In this document: positions 33,866-43,833 of the stretch, piece by piece | Layout: every line of letters starts with the position of its first letter | Numbering within the stretch: position 1 is the stretch's first letter | Assembly (NCBI GenBank): GCA_022578965.1 | Contig: MU400645.1 | Coordinates: 44,672 to 108,671, forward strand | From: Xylaria sp. FL1777 | Lineage: Eukaryota; Ascomycota; Sordariomycetes; Xylariales; Xylariaceae | Reading direction: 5' to 3' | Length of the DNA: 64,000 nucleotides | Made by a program: the position numbers and the translations under genes | Notes under the pieces: model-generated | What the model was told of the DNA's origin: nothing | What the model saw: only the letters and a program-made list of their open reading frames with translations | The model's database searches: none

Positions 33866-35681
33866 ATGGGGGTTGTTCGCGGCTTGTGTGTCTTTGCCGT
33901 GTTGTTTGGGCTATGCTTCGGTCAAAGCGACCTTATACCGTCGCTACCCAGCTGTGCAGTTAGTCTCAATTTCATAAATATCTTGTAATCGTATTAAACA
34001 ACTTACCTAATAACAATTTACTTTAGGCTGAATGCTTCAATAAAACGCTTCCGAGCTCGTGGTGTGCTTCCTCGGATCTAACATGTCTCTGCGGAGACGC
34101 TGCGTTCCTAAGCACCGCTAAGCAATGTGAAGCTACGAGTTGTACTATTAAGGAAATTTTATGTAAGTCTTAATCGTCCCCTAGGCATTCATTATTACGG
34201 AAGACTGGGCTGCCGAATTCAAAGCTCATCATATTCTAGCATCTACAAATGCCACTTTATCAGCCTGCGGTGTGCCCAAAGGCGACGTTTCTGCTACAGT
34301 TCTTGCAATCCCGGCATCATTTGGATCATTGGCGATTCTCTTGTTCCTACTTCGCATATTCGACCGAGCCTATCTTATGAAACTACCTCTAGGATGGGAC
34401 GACTACTTGCTCACAGTTGGAGTGGTAAGAACCTAAAATTGATTCGCCTTTACCCTGAGAGGCAAATGGTGCCTGATATTTTTGATGCGCAGATCCTTGG
34501 AGCGGTCTTGAACTTTGTCTGTTACCCTAGTAAGTAACAAGAATTGATATCCTTTTTACCTCCCTTACCGAACTTCGACTGAATGCTCTTAAAGTGGTCC
34601 AACACGGAATGGGAAAGGACTTTTGGAGTTTAACTTCTCCAAACATTGATGTCACCCTAGAGGTAAGTGCGAAATCTCGTATAACATTTAACGATCTGGA
34701 CCTAATCGGCTGGACTAACTTAGTTGTCCTAGCTGCTCTACCTAGCTGAGATATTTTACTTCCCCTCTGAAATGTTTACTCAGCTTTCCATTCTCGCCTT
34801 CTACCGCCGAGTTTTTGCCCAAACATCCAACTTGCTACAAAGAGGTTCTATCGTCTTAATGGTTTTTGTGGTTTTATTTGGCGTTACCAACACCCTAGTC
34901 ATTATTTTCCAATGTACACCCATTTCATTTTTTTGGACTGGTTGGTCAGGAGAAACGACCGGGAAATGCATTGATATCAACGTCTTTTCTTGGGCCCGAG
35001 CAGCTATTGAGATTGCTGTTGACATAGCCATTATATCATTGCCATTTCGCGATGTGATAAGAACGCAACTGAGCTGGAAGATGAAAGTCCAGGTGTTTAT
35101 CATGTTCGCTCTAGGCTTCGTGTGAGTACAACTAACGTCCTATCCTACAAGTGTATAAAGGAGCGATTTTGGCCGGGAGGAATTTACGAGCATTCATTTC
35201 TAGTTGCTGACAGTATTCTAGCGTCACGATTGTTAGCATCTTGCGATTACAGTCCCTCATTCAGTTTGCACAGACTATGAATCCAACTTGTAAGTTGTAT
35301 CTCATCCAAACATTGAGCGCAAATGACTGATAAACTTCTTCTTTTGCCCGTCCAGATGACAATTCGCCTGGCGTTTACTGGAGTGTATTGGAGTGTGACA
35401 TCTTCATTATTAGTGCTTGCTTGCCTAGTATACGTTCACTCATGCTGAAGATTTTCCCACGATTCTTCGGCACGAAGAACGATACGAACATCCCAGGAAA
35501 GTACTATCGTCATAACGACCGCGGTTCGAATCACACCTCATCCTCACATGCTCTAAAAAGCTTTTCTAATCCTGGGAAAATTCTAAAAAGCGTTGATCTA
35601 CAGATATCCCATGAATCAAGGGAGACTGCTGATGACAAAGAGTTGCTGGATCCCCCACTAGGGCATGTGTACGGAGCGTGA
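33866..35681 (+). CDS. CFEM-domain seven-helix receptor (Pth11-like)
   Basis: Eight exons: 33866-33958, 34027-34162, 34240-34424, 34493-34529, 34595-34662, 34733-35121, 35222-35289, 35356-35681, giving 433 residues. The signal peptide is GLCVFAVLFGLCFG. The CFEM domain that follows has all eight cysteines: LPSC, AEC, SSWC, LTCLC, KQC, TSC and SAC. Then come seven predicted membrane helices, including VLAIPASFGSLAILLFLLRI, GWDDYLLTVGV, FTQLSILAFYRRVF and IEIAVDIAIISLPF, and a polar Ser/Asn-rich cytoplasmic tail. This layout defines the CFEM-GPCR class, of which Pth11 (appressorium signalling in rice blast) is the best known. Ligand and role here are unknown. The 37-nt fourth exon is easily missed but is required by frame. 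A regulatory or uptake role toward the flanking metabolic genes is only inferred from position. Confidence 0.92.
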
Positions 35682-37024
35682 GCGAACGCACTGAGAAACG
35701 CTCTGAGCAAAACCACAATGTATTGCGTATACGAGGGACTGGGAAACTATAAATAATCTTCAAAATGACCCGTATTTGGGAAAACGAGATGATGACTTAG
35801 AAGATAATTAAGTTGAGAGGTTTACTGAGTTTATGCTTGCCGGGTTGCGACATTAGTATTCAGTCAACAACCGCTCATGTATATATTATAATAATCTGAC
35901 TCGTTCTCCATTTTCTGACCTGTAGTGTAGAGGTCAATGATACTATTCTCTTGTAGGCTGACATCTCATCTCATCTTTTGGAATTATTTTCTTTTCACCT
36001 TATCCATCTCAGCTCCACTCAACCCATTTCCATGCGCCGTAAGTAATCATGCAGCAATAGCCATCTTCCTGCCAATCATGCATAGTGATATGATATGCAG
36101 CTAGATGCAGCCACAGTCACTAGACTACGGCGAAACCGCCGATGAGCCTTGCACCCACACCCCATGATAGTCGTATAGTGTACGTGAACCGTAATAGTGC
36201 TGGGGGAGACCCAGAAATTTCCCCGGCCAAGTTCGCCGGACCACAACAAACCACCATCATCGACGTGAATAGATCACAAGAACCGAGAAAAAGTCCATTT
36301 TCTATACCACTTATTACCAACCATCTACCAGCTCCAGGAATCCGCAAAGCCGATGCAATGACCCCCATAATCTAAACCCACATCCTCGGTCAAATCCATG
36401 CCGATGTTCCATCTTAAGCTTAAAACGTCGGCCGCACCAATACTTGTTTAACGAACAGTATGCGCCTCTCGGTGGTAAGAAGATTTATACCTCTTTCGGG
36501 ATCTCCTTCACGCACTTGTAACTAGGGATATCTTTGTAAGACCTTACTTAGATCGGAAACCGTGGGTCAATTTCCCAAGCTAACGTTTACACTAAGACCC
36601 GAGTTGAAAATGCTAAGCTTAGTGTAGATAACCGAGCAAACCAACTCTTACCAATCAACTTAGACATTGTAAACTGCGGTTACAGGGTTTCCCGGAAATC
36701 GCCGTTCCTTTGCACAACACTTTGCTCCAACATAGACACACGCAGTACACAGACATAAAGCATAGATTAGGTATGGTTCAAGTATCCCCACTAACATACC
36801 GATATTCACTATATTGAGTAGTCGCTTCTAAGCGATGAAACGTAATTATTACATGTTTGAATCGGTGGAGTAGAGTTGGATGCCTCTTCCACCCAAGAGC
36901 AGATCATTCGCAAAACCTAAATATGTTTTTTCAGCTCGAACTCCATTTAACATTTGCCATTATTTGATAGTAAAGTCTCGGCGATGGCGTGGCAAAGATG
37001 AGAATGTCATCGATGCCTACCAAC
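35682..37024. other. intergenic region
   Basis: No recognisable gene between the receptor and the end of the UbiA gene. The only clean frames, at 36120-36375 on both strands, have no known motif. Confidence 0.5.
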
Positions 37025-38077
37025 CTAATTCATCAGGCGCACGCCAGTATCTAGGCGCTTTCGCCCTAGCAACGGAAGCGAATATAGACATATAGTCCAT
37101 AGAGCCCATAGCTTGAACGTCCGCCTGTCGGCTGAGACATTTCGAAGAGTCAAAATGCGAGCTGTGATAGCCATGCCTAATACAACAGGACCAGTGTAGC
37201 CAACCCAGTCTTCACGAAAGTGTAGGCTTAGACAGAATGGCACTACAATCTTAAAGCTTAGTAACGTGATAGAACTTCCCGGGATATCGGGGTTTCAGGG
37301 GTGGGTGGAAGTCTTGATCGTTTAAGGGAGAAATACATGCGAGGAAATGCACTCACTAGTCACACTCCAAAATAGCACCCCTGCGCCAACGGTCCACCGT
37401 GCAACGCCATCACCCAACACAAGCGGCGCCGTTGAACGCCCACGAACCGCATCACCCTGCTGGTCATACATATCCTGGGCATGGATTGTAGTCATCAGCA
37501 TCCCTCCACATAAGAGCCACCAACGTGTAGCAGGGACGGTCATGAATGTGAGATCATTACAGGCGACACGGGTCGCGCCGGCCCCGATCGTAGTGATTCC
37601 CAGGGCATTCATCAGGTTCCGAAGCACCCAGTGGCTATTAGCTAGGCCAAGGTCATTGTAAATCCAGTTAAACAGGAAGAGCAAGAGCGCCTCTGAGGTC
37701 ACGCCGAGGTAGTTGGACGCCACCAATGTGACGAAAATGCTTGCAATAAGAAGCCGCCGGGCTCCGTCTGCTGTGATGCGTCCTGATGTAATAGGACGCC
37801 AGGGCTTATTGATGATATCTTCAGCAACGGAGTCGGGGAGCCGCTGGTTAGCTAGATCGAGCACAAGGAGTTGAAGCCATATCCACACAATCACGCGGAA
37901 TAGGCGAGTGAGTAATGATATTTGTGGCTCACTTTGCCAGTTTGATGCCGTGAACTGCCCCGAGGACATTGAGAATAGGGCGAATAGCGTCTGTGGCAGG
38001 AGAACAGTGCTGAAATCACTAGCTGTGAAGAGATACAGAGTGAAAATAGACTCGTATATCCATACGGCAACACTCAT
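37025..38077 (-). CDS. UbiA-superfamily membrane enzyme (terpene cyclase or prenyltransferase)
   Basis: Two exons on the minus strand, 38077-37357 and 37242-37025, giving 312 residues; donor GTGAGT, acceptor TTGTAG, phase 1. UbiA enzymes are multi-span membrane proteins that ionise prenyl diphosphates on Mg2+ held by two Asp-rich motifs. Motif 1 is DLANQRLPDSVAEDIINKPW (D74, N77, D82, D87), followed by RPITSGR; motif 2 is DMYDQQGD (D202, D205, D209). At least seven hydrophobic helices are visible, among them IFTLYLFTASDF and YTGPVVLGMAITARIL. The NKPWRP form is typical of a fungal clade that includes Fma-TC, the membrane-bound bergamotene cyclase of fumagillin biosynthesis, but also uncharacterised members. 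So it may be a sesquiterpene cyclase or a prenyltransferase; I cannot decide. It is transcribed divergently from the second P450. Codons upstream of the chosen ATG contain stops. Confidence 0.88.
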
Positions 38078-39069
38078 GACTCCCTACAGAGTTAGGCTTT
38101 GTTGAGAAGTGTCTTAAAGAAAGAGGGGTCATACAAGGTTGTCATAGCATTGACTTTGACCACTTGGTTGGTGTCTATGTCTACCCGAGGAGAGACATAC
38201 TTTTGGCTATTCTTATGCGTTGCTCTTCTGCGAGCTGCAGAGTTGTGTTTTCCTGTCTGTAATAGACCGATAGACCACATTTCAAAGTTTACTTATTGGA
38301 GAATTGGGAGGAATCAGCGTCTGAACGGCATCTGGTCTAATATTGTGTATGCCTAGTCTGCTCTTTCACACCATCAAGATATAAGATTAAAACGTCTGAT
38401 CGACCGTTCTAAGGATTTCTTCTTTTATAATATTGGATTTACAGTCAGCGACAGCTCCGCAGAGGATCCGGGAAGGACACTGCCTTGTCAAATTTAGCAT
38501 CATGGTGACCCAGAGCAGCTAGCTATCTTTCTGTGAAATTCGATGCACCACAGCACTGGATTCAACATCAGGTTAGATGGTGTACTGACTCATTCTCGAA
38601 GTACGACTACACCTAAACAATATCTAGGCACAGTAATCTCCTAATCCGGGGTCTTACTTCTCACCTGTCAGCCGAGTTACCGTTTTGTGGCTACCCTCCA
38701 CACCCCAAGGCAAGAGATACCGAAAGGTGAGCCTGAAGCACGCACTAGGATTATCGACGGTTTTAGCTGACGTATTCACAATAACAGATTCTCCGAGACG
38801 GGCTTTTGTGGCGCATCGGCGAACTGAGGTGAGCCCACGCCAGAGCCCAGATGTCTCTGCGGCCCCGCTCTCCTTGTGTGACCCAAGGTAGGATAAATGG
38901 CACACCTACTCCCCCTGATATATGTATTCATGTAGACTTGTGAGAGGTCTAGTACCATATTCGTGCGGTGTTTACTTTAAATTAATCATCTTTGATCTAT
39001 TCCCGCATGCTCAGCGTCTAGCTGACACGACTCTCTAGCTTCCCCCTGAACAATCAATAATATCCCGTT
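38078..39069. promoter_or_regulatory. divergent promoter region UbiA / P450
   Basis: Just under 1 kb separates the starts of the UbiA gene (minus) and the second P450 (plus), an arrangement often seen for co-regulated biosynthetic genes. Several CGG/CCG triplets (for example CCGCAGAGGATCCGG near 38457 and CCGAGACGG near 38792) could be binding sites for a Zn2Cys6 regulator, but no strict inverted pair stands out. No Zn2Cys6 gene is seen in the window. Confidence 0.45.
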
Positions 39070-40832
39070 ATGACCTCGGTAGCATTTGGCCGTCTTCCTT
39101 TAGGAGCAGCACTCCTAGGTGTTCTCTCCCACCTTTCTGTCTTCATTCGAGGGGAGTGGCATATGCGAGTGCCAGCGCTGATCACGACTTACTTATTCCT
39201 TACCGTCGTGCTGTTGTATGCTGAGTACTCTCTTATTGGTGACTTCAACTCTTCCATAAGGACCGTTGGGCTCGTCGTTGGCTCGTACGCAATTGGTCTA
39301 TTCAGTAGCATCATCATATACCGGAGATACTTCCATCGACTCAAGGCCTTTCCTGGTCCCCCGTTGGCCGCTCTAACCAAATTCTGGCATGTATGGAAAA
39401 GCTATGGTGGAAGAAATCACCTGCTCCTGGAAGAGCTTTTCAAACGCTACGGGTGGATCGTTAGGACAGGCCCGGAAGAACTCACGGTTATCGATGCTTC
39501 TATTCCACATATCATTGACGGTCAGAAGAGCCAATTCACCAAGGCCAGCTTCTACGACGTTATGCTACCCGTGGTGGCAATAAGTTCCACGCGGAATGTT
39601 GATGACCACGGCACCCGGAAACGAATTTGGAACCAAGGTCTTAGTCCTAGGGCACTAGCTGGTTATGAAGACCTTATTCTACGATACGCAAGATTATTAG
39701 CAAATCAAATAGAGAGCCTCCTATGCGAGAAAACATCGACTAGTAGCTCTCAAGGAGCTATCCTTAACGTCACTGACTGGTTTTCCTGGTTTGCGTTCGA
39801 TGTAATGGGTGAGTTCGCCTTTTCGAGATCCTTCCATATGCTACAAGACAGAAAATGGCATTCAAAAATACGCTTGCTGGTTGACGGGATGAACGCGGGC
39901 AACTCTCTTGGTCTGGTTCCTTGGCTTGCTCAGCTTGGAAAGAGTATCAGGCCTCGGATGTCTCTTGTGAAGGACTGGGATTCCATGCTGAAATGGTGCA
40001 AGGAGTGCATGGATGAGCGATTATATGTGAGCAATATTTCCTGGAACAGCCGGATCTTAAATACTTACAGGCGCAGATGAAGGGTAAGCGTCAGGATCTC
40101 GCACACTGGCTGATCAACGCATACATGGAGGACGGCTGCCGGCAGACCGACCTTGCATGGCTGCACGGCGATGCCGTCACAATAATAGTAGCAGGGAGGT
40201 TAGACTTATACTCATCTATAGTAGCTTTGTGTCTCTAACTCGAATCAACCAGTGGTACCGTCTCCGTCGTTCTTACATTTGCCTTCTACCAACTCGCCAA
40301 TGATCCCGCGCAGCAGGAGAAGATATTCAACGAAATCCAAGACATAGACATCTACGACCGGGCCCAAGTTCAAAACTGCACCCACTTGACTGCCTTTATT
40401 AATGAGACCTTGCGTCTATATCCCCCTGTCCCTACTGGCGGCAACAGAGTCACGCCATCAGCAGGGGTAACTATCAACAACAAGTATATCCCCGGTGGTG
40501 TTACCATCGTGGCACCGAAGTACTCGATTCAACGTCTCGAATCGTCGTATGAAGCCGCTGACCAGTTTATCCCCGAGCGATGGACAATACGACCAGAGAT
40601 GGTGAAGGATAATAGAGGGTTTGCCCCATTTTCACTGGGGAAGTTTAATTGCTCCGGCAAGCCGCTTGCAATGATTGAAATACGGCTTGTAATTTCTTTA
40701 TTGCTGAAGAAATTCGAGATCAAATTCCCGGACAATGACAAGAGTGAGACATTACTTGCCGACCTAAAAGACCGCTTTGCTTTTACACCGGGTGACTTGA
40801 ACCTCGAATTTCGTAAGAGAAACAATGCTTGA
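39070..40832 (+). CDS. cytochrome P450 monooxygenase (second)
   Basis: Three exons: 39070-40026, 40071-40198, 40253-40832, giving 554 residues. The N-terminus has three hydrophobic spans before the hinge (RLKAFPGPPLAALTKFWHVW), more than the usual single anchor. The ExxR motif is ETLR (E413) and the heme loop is FSLGKFNCSGKP with C495. The family resembles tryprostatin B 6-hydroxylase-type P450s of fungal secondary metabolism. An oddity: the I-helix reads VAGSGTVSVV across the second intron, so the acidic residue usual before Thr (AGxDT or AGxET) is Gly (codon GGT at 40254). The acceptor CAACCAG and the phase are good, so this is probably not a splice error. The acceptor of intron 1 could lie 6 bp later, still in frame. 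The gene is divergent from and adjacent to the UbiA enzyme, and so probably acts on its product. Confidence 0.9.
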
Positions 40833-43800
40833 GACTAGTAAGGATAATCTACATAGTGAAATTGAGAGTTGTTTTCTCCTAGTATCTTTTCACAGGTTCG
40901 GCGAGGCGTAAATTGTGAAGTAGATGCTTTCAATATTGCCCCCATGCCGAGATCTGATAATAACATCTCTCTTCGAGTAACTAGGGAATTCCCAGCAGAG
41001 AATGTGGTATTTGCTACAACCAAACTCTTTGAGTTTCAAGTAGTAGACTTGATCAGGTGATAGATTAATGAAGTCCGATAATTCACTGACCCAATGTACG
41101 AATGCGACTTGTTAAAAGCTCTTACGCAGCATTACCGACACTATGGATGTCAGTGTCAATAGGCTGGAATGTTATCGACTGGAAGGCGTCACTAACTTTA
41201 CTTCATCAGCTGGAAATGAAAAATATCCCCGAGCCATTAAAACCTTATAGTAAGGTTTCCATAGAGACGCTGTGCGCGTTAAAGAAGAATAAATTGAGAA
41301 CCGGAGTAGAGGTCTCCAATATATCTCCGAACACGGGATCTTAGAAGAGGCCTGGTCATAATGAGGTGTTAGAGGGTATTATCCCGGAGTGAATAGATAA
41401 CCCTACGTAAGGTAGGTAAGGGGTCAGTAGCCATATATGGGTTTGTGTAGGTTGGTTAATTGGACCCCTAGGGCTTCCTAATAGTAGTTGGCGGGAATAG
41501 CCCATATATATATAACAAGCCCAACATATAGACCCAAGGGGTCTATATGTGACTATATCACCTGACATGAGGCAGGAAGTCGTGTAGAGATATCCTATGC
41601 TGAGCGATAGATTCGCCGAAGACTCTTGGTTGATGGGAACGGCCTGGTCCGAGTCCCGGGGCGGTGGTGTGACCGAGTTCTACGGCCTTCAAAGCACTCG
41701 CAGTCATTATTATCCGAGAGTGTGTCAATTTGTATTTATTAGCTGTGAATGTGGTGGCAATGGTGAAGTTTTTGTGGTTAATAGCAATGAGCTTCTTACG
41801 CTTTGGGGCTATACTATATTCAGAGCAGCCAGGCCATCTCTCTATCTTCAGTGAGCAATAGTATAGAATGGATAAAGGAGGAAATTAATACAAGTTGGAT
41901 TACAATGGCGTATTTGTGGTGATGAAACAGTTCTTGATCGTCCACATGGCTGCGTCTGCATCCGCCTGGTCGTTATCAACCTCGAGCAAGCAAAGTCCAT
42001 TGACCATTACACGAAAGCCCCAGTTAATGGTGATGGTATTACCGGTAGTGGCCCACAAAACGACATCGAAATGTCGTGAATTTCTATGCGCGTACTGAAT
42101 TGCAATCAGCTCCTCAATTATGTTAAGATTATCCTGCTAAGTGTGGGCGGGGAAGGGTTAAAAGAACGTACTCTATCCCTGCGCCTCAGGGGAAAACAGT
42201 CCTTTGGCATAGGTAAATGGGTAGGATGAGACTAAGCTAAAAGAACCATTAGAGAAATGATAAGTTTCAATTATCATGCTTGAAAATCAGGTGGCTCCAA
42301 GTGACCTTCTCCGATGTCCCCCTCCCACGATTCTATGATGTCGCCCATGGTGACGACGGATGAACTTAGCCAAGTTTTCGACTATTCCATTAAGGAGCTC
42401 AGTTTCTTCTTGGTCAGAATTGATTACAATATTTTGAAATTGAATCACATTCAGTGTTGATCACGGTATGGTCCCATGGGTTCGAATATGTTTTCTGCTC
42501 TTTGTGGCTTGTCCCGAACCCATATATCCCTCGAGATCTATGAGTATTTGTCCACACTACCGAGATAGATCATGTAAATGGGATAAAAGTTCTACAGGAG
42601 TTCTCACCAGGGCCATTGGCCATCTACGACTTCATCCTTGAATTCTTTCGCACCTGTTCTAAGAAGTGGGATGCCCCTCGTCGAATTAGGTCAGCGGTGA
42701 GAATCTTAATTACCACCTAACATATGCTACGACGTTCCTATTGAATCTTAGCAATTGATGTGTTATTCGTACTTTCTTCGCACTTTTATTGAGACCTTCC
42801 AGACTAGTAAGTCGGATCCTTTGGATGCTGTATCCTTCAGGATACCTTTGGAATTAGATGCTCCTTATGCATGGAAAAGACATACACACTAAGGTGGTAG
42901 CATAGCTTGGAAGTGTAGAGACGCTCTGTAGTTCTATAAGAACTTGACAACTATTCAGGAAAAGATAGTCTGGAATAGTAAACTTGTTATTGCTCTAGAT
43001 TAGAATATGTAATAACTGCACTAAGTGTTCCTATTGTGTTAGAAGACCTGGACTCCGATGAGCGCCATTTTGAATGGCTAGAGTGGTGAAACCTTGAATA
43101 GATGAGGCCTAAGGTGAAGGAAGAAAAGCGTCATCGGCTTGGGCGCGCAACGCAATAACGCTGGTTGCAAGGGTAGAGAATCAGCTACGCTTATATATGC
43201 TGCTCGTTGTATGCGGGAGCTATTAGCTAACATATTCTAATGTATTGATTGCCTAGTATAGGATTCAAACATGGCTATTATTCAAGTAGTTGGTGTTTTT
43301 ACAGATGACAAGACAAAACACGACGGTCCTATAATTACACACCATATTGTACCTATTGTGACACAAAGCGATGTGATCATTGTTTTGAATTCATATATAG
43401 TATGCGATTGGTTTGGTGGTATCATGTCTTTAGTTGTTGACTAACATGCTGTAATAGACACAACAAAGGGGAGGGAAAAAAAGGAAGGGAGGGAAGAGAT
43501 ACCCCAAGGATATTCGCCCTCTCGGATCTTTAATGGGACGGCTGAGACCTTCAATATGCAAAGCCCTCTCCCCATATATAGGCTATAGCAGCAAGGGCTG
43601 AATACTGAGAATTGATGTGGTCAAGTTCTCTTGGTTAGTTCGCTGGTGTCCACGTTCTATTAATTCAAAGTCAAAATACCGATGCGTGCCTCCAGTCCAA
43701 ATCCCTGCAAGCTACGGGTCTCACCATCAACCATGTTCTATGTGCATTATTATCATGTGTCGGTGTCCCGTCTTCTAATCCTTGCACAAATTTCGGCATC

Positions 43801-43833
43801 GTTCTTGGATCAATGGCGCTTTTGCCATGCCAC
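40833..43833. other. gene-free stretch with an NLR relic
   Basis: Beside the relic at 41890-42118 I recognise nothing in these 3 kb. The region 42300-43450 looks like decayed coding sequence, with many stops in all frames. Confidence 0.5.
41890..42118 (-). pseudogene. NB-ARC-type NLR relic
   Basis: The minus strand reads ELIAIQYAHRNSRHFDVVLW, then ATTGNTITINWGF, VNGLCLLEVDNDQADADAAM and WTIKNCFITTNTP before a TAA. In fungal NB-ARC proteins the same segment lies between the P-loop (GxGKT then E-A-x-x-Y) and Walker B (WLLIFDN): FDxVxW, then a loop, then W/VKNWLLTTNxxW. The P-loop itself is gone, and stops replace Walker B, so this is a fragment of an NLR-type ATPase gene. It is a different ATPase type from the intact NACHT gene 20 kb away. 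Its substitutions look like old point decay. Confidence 0.6.

Noticed and set aside
35521..35540. GGTTCGAATC, which matches a tRNA B box
   Set aside because: It lies within the last exon of the CFEM receptor and has no A box or cloverleaf around it.
37891..38280. Minus-strand frames near the UbiA start, considered as an upstream exon
   Set aside because: The frame in phase contains stops just before the chosen ATG, and the conserved N-terminal segment already begins within the first exon.
42880..43250. Stretch considered as a transposase remnant
   Set aside because: Stops are frequent in all frames and no catalytic motif, terminal repeat or target duplication can be seen.
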